A DNA stretch of 64,000 nt, from NCBI RefSeq assembly GCF_022026155.1, contig NZ_CP085041.1:466306-530305 (forward strand), in the 5' to 3' direction. This DNA is from Dissulfurimicrobium hydrothermale. GTDB lineage: Bacteria; Desulfobacterota; Dissulfuribacteria; Dissulfuribacterales; Sh68. Both the position numbers and the translations under genes were made by a program. Under the pieces are notes generated by a model, which was not told the DNA's origin, did not search any database, and was given only the letters and a program-made list of their open reading frames with translations. This document shows, one piece after another, positions 1-8,531 of the stretch. Every line of letters begins with the position of its first letter. The stretch's first letter is position 1.

Positions 1-890
1 CTGGAGTTTCGGGCCGAAGGGTGCAACGTGTGCACTTGCTAACTTATTATAATTATTATACATTTTGTCGCCGCTGTCATCAAATTCCCTGTGCATATAT
101 GAATAGTCTATTACAAGGGCCTCAAGTCTCAGAGAGAGTTTGGGTATGAAATCATTCGTGAGTTCATTTATATCTTTTGAATAGGCCTCTATATGACATG
201 CTGAACACTTGCTCATGGTGCGCGACTGGACACAGCCTGTCCTTTTTTCCATTCTGTGATCAAAACCGAGTTTCAGTTCTGGTATCTGGGGTATATTGAA
301 GACTATGCGGCTGTTCCACTCGGAGCGGGTAACCGAATAGTCATCTCCTGGTCCGTGATCCGTGTAATATACGGCGGCGGCCCCTATTATGCTCTGTCCG
401 GCGGTTATGGCTGTGCCGTCAGGATTTTTCCCGGGGATTGGGCTTGAAAAAGGTAATCCTACAGGGGCGCCTGGCGTGCCTGCCCCTTTAAATATGTGTG
501 CTTCAAGATTTTCCAGTTTGTCATGGTCTAGGCGGTGCATGAATTTGTTGTAGTCGGTCTTGTAAAGGATTATTCGATTAAGCGAGAGATCGCCCCTATA
601 CTCCTGGTCTTCCGAATCTTGATATCTTGCAGAGCCATCCAGGTCAAGATTGCCCCCCTATATTTGAATCTGCCGTTAAGGTCCCAGTTCGAACCTTTAT
701 CATAGATGCTTTGATATTCAGCGGCGCCCTTGGCCCCCTGCTCCTTTCCTTTCAGTTTGTCGTTTAAAGAGCCGCCGACCGTTATTTCACCCTCGATCGG
801 TTTTTCATCATCCGCCAAGACCGGCGTGAAACAGATAAACAAAAGACCGACAGCGATTATCAAGTAAAGATAAACATTACTCATGTTCAT
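1..890 (-). CDS. MtrB/PioB-like outer-membrane beta-barrel, partial and frameshifted
   Basis: Probable outer-membrane barrel of a porin-cytochrome electron conduit. The ATG at 890 follows an AAGGGGG ribosome site and opens a signal peptide ending near VLADDE. The protein continues as a glycine-, tyrosine- and arginine-rich barrel sequence. The frame breaks at a run of six C (653-658, G on the coding strand). Adding one base restores an open frame all the way to the left edge, reading YRGGNLDLDGS and later a CSACH motif (coding bases 193-207), as seen in some MtrB-type proteins. The gene runs off the window, so its length is unknown. It lies 16 bases downstream of the decaheme cytochrome gene, the usual MtrA-MtrB partnership. 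The break may be a sequencing undercall, a phase-variable tract or real decay. The family call rests on overall pattern and context. Confidence 0.7.
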
Positions 891-906
891 GTCCTTATCC
901 CCCTTA

Positions 907-1905
907 TCATCTTGTAAGGCCCTTGCCCTGGCCGGCTACAGATTGTGATGGCATATCGGAGCCGTGGACCCTTGGGTGACACTGCGTGCATTTGGTCATG
1001 AACGATTTTTGGAAGCCGCGATCGGTCGCAGCGATCTGATTTGTTGGATCGCCAGGCACGGTTACGGGGAATTGGCTGTTCGAGGCCCTTGCTGCATGAA
1101 AGTGCGCCTCGTGACACTGCAGACAGAGGAATGGTTCCTGCTGCCTTAAGAGATTGTTGGCTACAGAGCCGTGCGGTTCATGACAAATCAGGCAGTTTTC
1201 CACTACAGGGTCGTGTTCAAAGACGAACGGTCCTTGATATCTTGTATGACACTTTAGACACAGGTCATTTACTCGTTCGTCCGTCCTGAGCATACCCTTT
1301 TCCATATTTTCACCGCCATGCGGGTTATGGCAGTCTGTACATCCCATTTTCCCCTCTTTGATAGGGTGGTGTGATGCAAAGTAGGTCTGTGCGTTTACAT
1401 CTTGATGGCACGACGCACATAATTCCTTCTCATCTTTTATTAAAAAGGATTTTTTTGAATTTGAGTGGATCTTATGGCATGATGTGCAATGGACTCCGTT
1501 TTCTTGGTGGGTTGAGCCTGGCCAGTTCATGCAAGATCCGTTTTGGTGACATGATACACATATCCCTGCGACACCTTCAGGGTTCGAGTCATTCTTGTCT
1601 TTTTTTGGGCCCAATATCTTGGTCGGATCGCCGCCTGACTCGATATGGACTGAACCAGGCCCGTGACAGGATTCGCAGCCTGTCTTGTAGCCGTCAGGCA
1701 CCTCAAAAGAGGCTATCCTCATATGGACGTTTTCTTTCTCGGCTACAAGCCCCTCATGACACCCTCTGCATGTCTCTGTCCCTACATAGACTGCTTCCGG
1801 CACTGGTTTTGGTGTTTTTATTACGGCCGAGCGTTTCTGAAGTCCACCAGTGCAGCCCATGATGAATCCCAACCCTACAACTACAAAAAGGATTTTTTTG
1901 TGCAT
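907..1905 (-). CDS. Decaheme c-type cytochrome lipoprotein, MtrA/DmsE-like
   Basis: Multiheme cytochrome of 332 residues with ten CXXCH sites (CRGCH, CESCH, CVSCH, CTSCH, CASCH, CTDCH, CLKCH, CLICH, CLQCH, CTQCH), the number and size typical of MtrA/DmsE proteins. The N-terminus is a lipoprotein signal with a FIMGC lipobox, so the mature protein is likely anchored by lipid in the envelope. The C-terminal CTQCHPRVHGS segment resembles the end of this family. A strong AGGAGGGAG site precedes the ATG. The next gene encodes an MtrB-like barrel, so the pair probably passes electrons across the outer membrane to or from an extracellular partner. That direction and partner are not shown by the sequence. 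A perfect FNR-type site lies about 250 bases upstream. Confidence 0.88.
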   Translation of the reverse strand: MHKKILFVVVGLGFIMGCTGGLQKRSAVIKTPKPVPEAVYVGTETCRGCHEGLVAEKENVHMRIASFEVPDGYKTGCESCHGPGSVHIESGGDPTKILGPKKDKNDSNPEGVAGICVSCHQNGSCMNWPGSTHQENGVHCTSCHKIHSNSKKSFLIKDEKELCASCHQDVNAQTYFASHHPIKEGKMGCTDCHNPHGGENMEKGMLRTDERVNDLCLKCHTRYQGPFVFEHDPVVENCLICHEPHGSVANNLLRQQEPFLCLQCHEAHFHAARASNSQFPVTVPGDPTNQIAATDRGFQKSFMTKCTQCHPRVHGSDMPSQSVAGQGKGLTR

Positions 1906-2153
1906 CTCTCCCTCCTGATCTGACCCTTTATGGTCAATTTAAATCGATGAGACACGCGACAGCTTGTAATTACCCCCTTCGGTTTATCAGACTTCAAATA
2001 GAGGACTCCCTTTTTTTGATCGGCCAAAAAAATAGATCGTTCCTCCTGGATGTCCCATCGTTTATTGGTGAGATTAATTTACGTAATTTGTTTCTTTTTT
2101 TAACATATTTCAGCAAAAGAATTTTTAAAAAATCGTATTATTAATTTTTTGCC

Positions 2154-2167
2154 TTGATTTTAATCAA
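2154..2167 (-). promoter_or_regulatory. FNR/CRP-type operator upstream of the cytochrome genes
   Basis: TTGATTTTAATCAA is a perfect match to the FNR consensus TTGAT-N4-ATCAA. It lies in an AT-rich 440-base gap between the decaheme gene start (1905) and the tRNA. A TACGAT hexamer on the minus strand (2132-2137) could be a -10 element, putting the site near position -36. The regulator is inferred from the motif only. The rest of 1906-2306 holds no gene that I can support. Confidence 0.6.
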
Positions 2168-2306
2168 TATCAAAGACAAATCTTTTGTTAAGAAAAATTT
2201 CAAAGAATAGATTAATTTCATTTTGTAACAAAATAACTATGTTATGTCACAATTTTATTGTGCAAATGATCAAATGCTATAAAAACGAGATGCCATAAGG
2301 GAAGGG

Positions 2307-2335
2307 TTGCAACGGGCAGGTATTTCAATTATATA
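2307..2335 (+). promoter_or_regulatory. Sigma70-type promoter of tRNA-Arg
   Basis: TTGCAA (2307-2312) and TATATA (2330-2335) are separated by exactly 17 bases. The -10 element ends 11 bases before the first base of the tRNA, a normal spacing for a stable RNA promoter. Confidence 0.7.
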
Positions 2336-2346
2336 TAACCCACTTG

Positions 2347-2423
<77 letters not shown>

Positions 2424-2454
2424 ATGATAACCAAAAAACGTCTGATAACCAAAA

Positions 2455-2486
2455 ACGCCCGACCTATTTAGGGTCGGGCGTTTTTT
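2455..2486 (+). terminator. Rho-independent terminator after tRNA-Arg
   Basis: Stem ACGCCCGACC (2455-2464) pairs with GGTCGGGCGT (2472-2481), and the T run (2481-2486) begins at the last stem base. An A run sits on the 5' side, so it could work in both directions. It lies 31 bases downstream of the tRNA. Confidence 0.9.
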
Positions 2487-2487
2487 A

Positions 2488-2606
2488 AATGATGATCTCG
2501 TAAAAAAGTTATTGACATGAGATGGCTAAGCAAAAATCGTCAATGTAAGGCGCACAGACCTGTACCCCGCAGTTGGACTTTTTGCTATGCCATCAACGAT
2601 GATCTA
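2488..2606 (+). repeat. Intergenic repeat, copy A (shortened)
   Basis: The stretch containing ATGAGATGGCTAAGCAAAAA (2517-2536), followed by TCGTCAATGTAAGGCGC, closely matches the reverse complement of 5315-5472, which reads ATGAGATGGTTAAGTAAAAA at the equivalent place. Both copies end in a CTTTTT...CCATCAAC segment. Copy A lacks about 55 bases that are present in copy B. It is non-coding and lies between the tRNA terminator and the end of the NrfD-like gene. Confidence 0.65.
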
Positions 2607-2633
2607 ATAAATCTTGTCAGCCAAGCCCTTTTG

Positions 2634-3857
2634 TTAGTCGCCAACGCCAGCATTGGTACCTTGTGTCAGACTTGCAGCTTCCATAGCCCTTATTTTATAA
2701 AAGTGTTCCCAAATAAGAAAAGCAGTAATGACAAAAGATATGGCCCCAATAAATATCATATCTTCATGGAGGGATGGGGTGTAGGAGAAATATCTTGGCA
2801 AGTCAACGATATTGTACTGATGGAAAACCGGGATGAGTTGACCTACTACCACAAGGTCGTAAATCATCACAAAAGTGCCGACCAGGCAGACAAGACCTGC
2901 GGCGGCCAAGGCGGTTACATTTTTTGTCCTTGCAGCTGTTATGAGTGCGAGAGGCGCAAGGACCGCCAAGATAACTTCACCTATCCAAAAATTGCCCGCA
3001 TAGCTTCCTTTTAATAAAAGCATCATGGCATCTTGGTTTTCGGTCATGTTGAAGAGTCCTGAATATATCTTCCACCCGACAAAACCAGCCGTCAAAATAA
3101 GGAGTATCACGCTGATCTTTGCAATCATGGAGAGTGCATCTTGCATCCCGGCGTCGATAGGCTGTTTGTCAAGTTTGATGGCGGCCCAGTTGAAGAACAT
3201 GGTTGCGGAACACCCAAGGAGGGTGGCCTGGATGGCGAAATAGAGCGGCATATAGTTTTCGAGCCAAAATTCTCTTGATCCTATAACCGACATGTCTGCC
3301 TTCATGTTTAGATTTGCCGCCAGGCATGCGATGAGTGCCACGAGGCCGAACCTTGCTGCTGCCTTTCGTTTCCCAAGATGCAGCATAGTCAGATCCAGGG
3401 TCAGCAAAACAAAATATATGCTGTAGATGGTGCTTTTCCACCAGATATTTGATTCGGGATGGGGCGATAATACGCCATAAATAGGAACTCTCCAGGGATT
3501 TTCAAGCTCCAGAGAGATACTCATTAGTCCCCCGGCTATAGTTACAATCGCGAGAAAGATCGTCCTCTCAACAATCGGCTGGAATACCCTTATGCCGAAG
3601 ACCTGGCCGAGTGAGGCCACAATACAGAGTCCTGTTGACATGGATGCAAAGAATACATACGATGCTATGAGAAGTCCCCATGGGACCTCTCTTGTCGTGT
3701 TGAAGGTCTCACCATGTCCTAGTACCAGGGCATGAATCCCAAAAGATATGCCTATGGTGCTGAGGATTGCAAAACATGCGAGGAGGATGAGGTGCAAGGT
3801 GGATACTGTGTGGGCAGCGGCGTCGGTGTCTATGATTGCAGATCCGGGTTTTGTCAT
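2634..3857 (-). CDS. NrfD/PsrC-family integral membrane quinone-interacting subunit
   Basis: Membrane protein of 407 residues with about ten hydrophobic segments, of the NrfD/PsrC type that exchanges electrons between the quinone pool and an iron-sulfur partner in polysulfide, sulfite, nitrite or tetrathionate reductases. An AAAGGAG site precedes the ATG. NrfD genes normally sit beside a four-cluster ferredoxin and often a molybdopterin or multiheme subunit. No such partner is next to it here: downstream is a repeat and the tRNA, and upstream is the end of an IS256-type element starting 138 bases away. The substrate therefore cannot be assigned. The AT-rich 3858-3994 segment is the likely promoter region. 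Confidence 0.82.
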   Translation of the reverse strand: MTKPGSAIIDTDAAAHTVSTLHLILLACFAILSTIGISFGIHALVLGHGETFNTTREVPWGLLIASYVFFASMSTGLCIVASLGQVFGIRVFQPIVERTIFLAIVTIAGGLMSISLELENPWRVPIYGVLSPHPESNIWWKSTIYSIYFVLLTLDLTMLHLGKRKAAARFGLVALIACLAANLNMKADMSVIGSREFWLENYMPLYFAIQATLLGCSATMFFNWAAIKLDKQPIDAGMQDALSMIAKISVILLILTAGFVGWKIYSGLFNMTENQDAMMLLLKGSYAGNFWIGEVILAVLAPLALITAARTKNVTALAAAGLVCLVGTFVMIYDLVVVGQLIPVFHQYNIVDLPRYFSYTPSLHEDMIFIGAISFVITAFLIWEHFYKIRAMEAASLTQGTNAGVGD

Positions 3858-3994
3858 CGAAGTGCTCCTTTCCTTATAAGATTGAAAGTTTTGTTATATG
3901 ATAATAATTAGTTTACAATTTAAAAGTATCATATTTTTTAGTTATAAAATCAATTTGTAAAGAATAGAGGATGTTAAAGTGTTAAAAAAGAGGG

Positions 3995-5303
3995 TGTAAA
4001 ATAATTTGTGTAAATGGCCATTCAGGGGTATGTCGATATCCCACCCTTTAAAAGGAGATCATTATGGCCATTGAAAAAGAACTGTTGGATCGTCTGTTTG
4101 TCGGCTACGACTGTAAAAGACCCGAAGAGCTGATCGGGGAAAACGGGTTGCTCAAGCAACTGACCAAGGCCCTTCTGGAAAGGGCGCTGCAGGCGGAAAT
4201 GGCTGTCCATCTGGGACACGAGAAACATGGTGCAATAGCCGTCAAAGGCGGAAATGCCCGTAATGGCAAATCCGTCAAGACCATCAAGGGTGAGTTTGGC
4301 AAGCTGCCGATCGATGTCCCTCGTGACCGCGACAGCAGCTTTGATCCGGTGATCATTCCGAAGGGGCAAACCCGCTTTTCCGGTTTTGATGACAAGATTA
4401 TTTCACTCTACACCCGGGGTATGACCACCAGGGAGATTCAGGGGCATCTGGAGGATATCTATGGTGTTGATGTCTCTCCCAGCCTGATTTCAGCGGTCAC
4501 TGACGCTGTTGCCGATGAGGTTAAAATCTGGCAGAATCGCCCTCTGGACACTGTTTACCCGATCATCTATAGGGACGCGATAATGGACATGTTATGAACA
4601 AGGCGGTCTATCTGGCTATCGGTATCACCATGGATGGGGTCAAGGATGTCCTGGGGATGTGGGTTGCGGAAAACGAAGGCGCCAAGTTCTGGTTGCAGGT
4701 AGTGACAGAGTTGAGAAATCGTGGGGTACAGGATATCTTTATTGCCTGTGTGGATGGCCTGAAGGGTTTCCCCGAGGCCATTGAGACGGTCTTTCCTCGC
4801 ACCCGGATACAGCTCTGCATTGTCCATATGGTGCGCAATTCCCTGAGATATGTCTCATGGAGACAGCGCAAAGAGGTAGCTGCGGACCTCAAGACCATCT
4901 ACCAGGCGACAACCGCCGAGCAGTCTGAGATGAATCTTACGGCCTTTGAGGAAAAATGGGATAAAACGCATCCGTCCATCGGCCAATCCTGGCGCAGGAA
5001 CTGGGAGCGCATTATCCCTTTTTTGCCTATCCGCCGGAGATACGCAAGGTGATATACACGACTAACGCTATAGAATCATTGAACATGTCGCTGCGCAAAG
5101 TTACTAAGAACCGGGGTTCGTTCCCCAATGACGAGGCTATGCTCAAACTGCTTTATCTGGCGCTGAACAATATCGCCAGGAAATGGACTATGCCAATCAG
5201 AGACTGGAAGGCCGCATTGAACCGCTTTTCCATCTTATTTGGTGACAGAATGCCTGCTTATTGAATATGAAAAAACAAGACCGTTTACACAAAATTATTT
5301 ACA
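3995..5303. mobile_element. IS256-family insertion sequence, degenerate
   Basis: The element is bounded by imperfect 23-base terminal inverted repeats: left 3995-4017 (TGTAAAATAATTTGTGTAAA then TGG) and right 5281-5303, whose reverse complement matches at 19 of 23 positions. It encloses one Mutator/IS256-type transposase region broken into three frames. I see no clear target-site duplication just outside the repeats. With a shifted transposase it is unlikely to move by itself. It lies upstream of the NrfD-like gene and next to copy B of the intergenic repeat. Confidence 0.85.
4064..5264 (+). pseudogene. IS256-family (Mutator-type) transposase, two frame disruptions
   Basis: Three consecutive open stretches (4064-4597, 4594-5052, 5049-5264) together spell an IS256-type transposase of about 400 residues. 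An AAAGGAG site precedes the ATG. The first ends YPIIYRDAIMDML with the first catalytic aspartate. The second starts at NKAVYLAIG and carries the second aspartate in CVDGLKGFP. The third carries the terminal glutamate in [10 protein letters not shown]. At the first junction roughly 20-30 bases of the family sequence appear to be missing. At the second, a run of six T (5019-5024) is one base short of the frame reading [12 protein letters not shown]. The family is not known for programmed frameshifting at these points, so decay is the simplest reading. Confidence 0.88.
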
Positions 5304-5309
5304 GGCCCT

Positions 5310-5472
5310 AATTAATTGTTGATGGTGTTGTAAAAAGTTGTCAACTGCTGCGTTGTGCTGCATCCTTTGTCACTGCGGCGTGCAGGAGGTATGCCGCATT
5401 TCTCAGGATCTGCGCACCTTGCATTTACGATTTTTACTTAACCATCTCATATAATGACTTTTAGAGATCATT
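5310..5472 (-). repeat. Intergenic repeat, copy B (MITE-like, palindromic ends)
   Basis: Inverted relative to copy A at 2488-2606. Its two ends are imperfect inverted repeats of each other: GATGGTGTTGTAAAAAG near 5321 and, on the other strand, GATGGTTAAGTAAAAA near 5445. The centre contains GCGGCATACCTCCTGC and AACGCAGCAG, which resembles the core of the repeat between rbcL and prk (38061-38196). No coding potential was recognised. It accounts for most of the 279-base gap between the IS and the next gene. Confidence 0.6.
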
Positions 5473-5582
5473 AATTATTTATTGGTTCTTTTTTTGTTGC
5501 TTTTTGTCTTGATGTCTACCTGTTGCGGCATGGACGTAGGGAGGTAAATGGTCTTTATGTCTGGCTTGCGAAATCGATGCCG

Positions 5583-6317
5583 CTACTTTGCATAGTGCTT
5601 ATAAAAAAATATATGCCATACATCTGTGTCTGGTGGCGGTGCCTTAAAGACCAGACGCCCCCTTTTTGTAGGGTGGTCTATCTCCAATCTGAAGGCATGG
5701 AGCGCAATTGAGCCGTCAGGAAGGGGTTCTGCCGCCCCATATTTTATGTCTCCCAGGATGGGGCAACCCATGTGGGCGCATTGCGCCCTCAACTGGTGCG
5801 GGCGTCCTGTATCAGGTATCAGTTCCAGGAGATAGAGCCCGCCTTTTTCTTCAACAGTCCTCCACAAGGTGCGGGCTGGTCTTGCCAAGGGGTCGCTGAA
5901 GTCCTTCGGGAAGACCTGAACGAGGTTTCGGGTGTGATCTTTTTTGAGCATGTGTTCGAGCACCCCACTTCGGGCAGGGGGGATAGCCCTGGTGAGTGCA
6001 AGATATGTCTTGCGGATTGTGTGCATGCGCATCTGTTCCGAGAGACGCGATGCCGCCTTCGAGGTCTTTGCAAAACATACAAGCCCTGATACCGGGCGGT
6101 CGATGCGGTGTATCACACCAAGAAAGCAATTTCCAGGTTTGGACCCACTCTTTTTGATATAGCTTTTTGCCCAGTCCAGCAACGACGGATCGCCAGTTGA
6201 ATCAGGCACGGTCAGGAGGCGCGCCGGTTTTGACAGCACAAGGAGGTGGTTGTCCTCATATATGATTTTTACTCCGGTCTTTTGTTGTAATGTCATACCA
6301 TTGATGATATTAATCAC
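5583..6317 (-). CDS. RluA-family RNA pseudouridine synthase
   Basis: A 244-residue enzyme of the RluA/RluC/RluD family, which isomerises uridine to pseudouridine in rRNA or tRNA. The catalytic-aspartate motif appears as HRIDRPVSG (family HRLDRPVSG). Later family segments such as DTGRPHQLRAQ and GDIKYG are present. The N-terminal S4 domain of RluC/RluD is absent, so this is the short form. The target base cannot be read from sequence. The GTG at 6317 follows an AAGGTGG site. A downstream ATG at 6296 has no such site. It is divergent from the O-antigen ligase gene, with 34 bases between them. Confidence 0.88.
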   Translation of the reverse strand: MINIINGMTLQQKTGVKIIYEDNHLLVLSKPARLLTVPDSTGDPSLLDWAKSYIKKSGSKPGNCFLGVIHRIDRPVSGLVCFAKTSKAASRLSEQMRMHTIRKTYLALTRAIPPARSGVLEHMLKKDHTRNLVQVFPKDFSDPLARPARTLWRTVEEKGGLYLLELIPDTGRPHQLRAQCAHMGCPILGDIKYGAAEPLPDGSIALHAFRLEIDHPTKRGRLVFKAPPPDTDVWHIFFYKHYAK

Positions 6318-6351
6318 ATGACCACCTTAAAACAAAAATGGAACACTCTCA

Positions 6352-8463
6352 ATGAAGGCCAGACATAAGCTGCCCAAGTCGATCCCATTGAAAGCAAATA
6401 CTGTAAAGCCCCTTTTTCTGGAGAGGTACGCCCTTTTTGGTCTTTTTATCCTGGCCATCCTGCCGTTTCTCTTTTTCTCAAGATCTGTAAGCTGCACCTT
6501 CTACATCAGCAAATCAGCGATCTTCACCTGGGCATGGCTGATCTTTGGTATCCCATCCCTCTGGCTGTTAAGGGACGGTCGTGCGTTTGACAGATTAAAG
6601 ACGCCCTTTTCCCTTTCAGTCTTGATTTTTGCCACGATGCTGGTCTTGTCCACTGTTTTTTCCATTACGCCACTTGTATCCCTTTTCGGCGTGTATGAAA
6701 GGCAATTGGGGCTCATGACGCAGATACAGGCCCTCGGCATGACATTTTTGACCATCATTATATTAAATGATGAAAAGAAGATATATCTGTTTGCCGATCT
6801 GCTTATTTTAGCAGGCGCCATAAACGCCGTAGTCGCAATCTTTCAATTTTTCGGCCTGGACTTTACCGGGTTTGATATCCCGTTGGGTACCCACGCCTAT
6901 GGTCTTCAGGGTCAACCCGATCTCTTTGGTTCAGTAATGATGTTTACCATATTTCTCAATTTTGGCAGACTTTTTTCCAGTGTGAGCCCTGTCAGGCGTC
7001 TGGCGTTCGGGGTTGCGCTGCTCGTGCAGACCGCAGGCATCCTTTTCAGCCTGACAAGGGGCGCCTGGATAGGCTATCTGTCCGGCTTGTTGGTTTTTAT
7101 CGTTATATTATTGAGTTTTTCAGACAGGGGGCGCAGAAAACACCACCTGAAATTTATTCTAATCGGTTTGGCGCTTTTGCTGATTATAAGTGCCGGGGCC
7201 GTATCGGTCTTCAGCGATTTTTTTGTCCCGAGGATCATGGGGCTGCTGCAAATCAAAGGGACAGCCGCAACCCGCCTGATATTGTGGCAGGAGACATTGA
7301 GATTTATATGGGACAACACCATTAATGGAAAGGTCTTCGGTGTCGGCCTGGAGTCGTTTCGGAGGGCCTTCATGCCCTTTAAGCCGCTGCACCTATCCCA
7401 GCTTGAGCCCAACGTAAACTATGACGACCCCCACAACAATTATCTTGGGATACTGGCAAAGATGGGCATAGCGGGGTTTTTGGCCTGGACCGCCATCTGG
7501 TTTCTTGCCGCAAGGTCCATCTTCAGGCTGTTCAAACAAGACCTTTTCAATGACGAGCGCGTGTTTTTGGCAGGGCTTACCGTCGGTCTCCTTGCCTATG
7601 CCGTTAACACGCTGACCATCTTTGACACCGTTGTGTCTATGACGCTGTTTTATGTCTTCCTGGGCCTTATCGTTTCATTGAATAACATTGTTGCAGCCAG
7701 GGAAGATGTGCATAACGTTGCCGTTATCGAAGGAAAGGCCGGTACACCCTGGCCGTTCTTTGTCATTGTCCTTGTGATGTCTGTCCTAGTGGTTGTAAAT
7801 GGCATATATTATTTCAAGGCATGGGCTGCCGATAATAATTTTCTTTATGGCCTTGGAAACATCAAGTATTATGAGGCGAACCAGAACGCCATGGCGCCTC
7901 CGGCCAGGCTTCAATTTCTGGAAACGACGCTTGCCCGCATGAATGCGGCGATGGCGCAAAATCCGATTGAATCCCATTATGCCGTCTATTATGCCCTTGC
8001 ATCCAGCTATTATTATGACGTCTTGAGGCAGCAAAATTCCGATGCCGCCAAATATCAGTTAAACAAGGGGATAAAGCGGCTCCTTGTCTATAAAGACGTG
8101 ACCTGGGAGCCTGAAAACTTCTATATAGCCTTGGCTGACGCGTATAACAAGCTGAACGACTTAGACAGCGCTGTCAAATATCTAAAGACAGGGGTTGATG
8201 ATTGGGACCATCAGAATTTTTACATGAGATACAATCTGGCGATTATACTTGTAAGGCGGGCGGATCAAAGGGCGGCTGATGGGGATGCCGCAGGTGCGAT
8301 GGCTGACCTCCACGAGGCCCTGAACCAGCTCAATAGAGGTAAGGCTGTAATCGCCCGGAGCGATGAGTTCAGACATGTCTATGGTCAGATGCTTGAGCTG
8401 GAGAAAAAGATCAGTGACAGATTGGTTGATATCAGGCGGCCGGGTTTGCCGTCCAGCCATTGA
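6352..8463 (+). CDS. O-antigen ligase/polymerase family membrane protein with C-terminal helical repeats
   Basis: A 703-residue polytopic membrane protein of the Wzy_C (O-antigen ligase, WaaL-like) type. Many hydrophobic segments cover residues of roughly 20-490. The family loop carries TRGAWIGYLSG and the periplasmic HNNYLGILAKMG motif, both typical of ligases that join polymer from undecaprenyl pyrophosphate to lipid A core or to glycoprotein. After about residue 500 a soluble helical region with TPR-like character follows. Ligase or polymerase cannot be separated by sequence alone. Core heptose and dTDP-sugar genes elsewhere in the window fit a lipopolysaccharide role. No strong ribosome site is visible. 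Confidence 0.82.
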   Translation: MKARHKLPKSIPLKANTVKPLFLERYALFGLFILAILPFLFFSRSVSCTFYISKSAIFTWAWLIFGIPSLWLLRDGRAFDRLKTPFSLSVLIFATMLVLSTVFSITPLVSLFGVYERQLGLMTQIQALGMTFLTIIILNDEKKIYLFADLLILAGAINAVVAIFQFFGLDFTGFDIPLGTHAYGLQGQPDLFGSVMMFTIFLNFGRLFSSVSPVRRLAFGVALLVQTAGILFSLTRGAWIGYLSGLLVFIVILLSFSDRGRRKHHLKFILIGLALLLIISAGAVSVFSDFFVPRIMGLLQIKGTAATRLILWQETLRFIWDNTINGKVFGVGLESFRRAFMPFKPLHLSQLEPNVNYDDPHNNYLGILAKMGIAGFLAWTAIWFLAARSIFRLFKQDLFNDERVFLAGLTVGLLAYAVNTLTIFDTVVSMTLFYVFLGLIVSLNNIVAAREDVHNVAVIEGKAGTPWPFFVIVLVMSVLVVVNGIYYFKAWAADNNFLYGLGNIKYYEANQNAMAPPARLQFLETTLARMNAAMAQNPIESHYAVYYALASSYYYDVLRQQNSDAAKYQLNKGIKRLLVYKDVTWEPENFYIALADAYNKLNDLDSAVKYLKTGVDDWDHQNFYMRYNLAIILVRRADQRAADGDAAGAMADLHEALNQLNRGKAVIARSDEFRHVYGQMLELEKKISDRLVDIRRPGLPSSH

Positions 8464-8531
8464 TGACCCCTTGAAGCCATCGATCAGACCCGAAGCTGAG
8501 CGGGAGAATATTTTTGAGACAGGAGGTTGCC

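Noticed and set aside
1371-1862. Plus-strand frame of 163 residues opposite the decaheme gene
   Set aside because: It is the antisense of ten CXXCH-coding segments. No protein family is visible and the minus-strand gene is unambiguous.
4594-5052. Programmed frameshifting in the transposase
   Set aside because: At the first junction family residues seem to be missing, and the second is a plain one-base deficit in a T run. IS256-type transposases are normally made from one frame.
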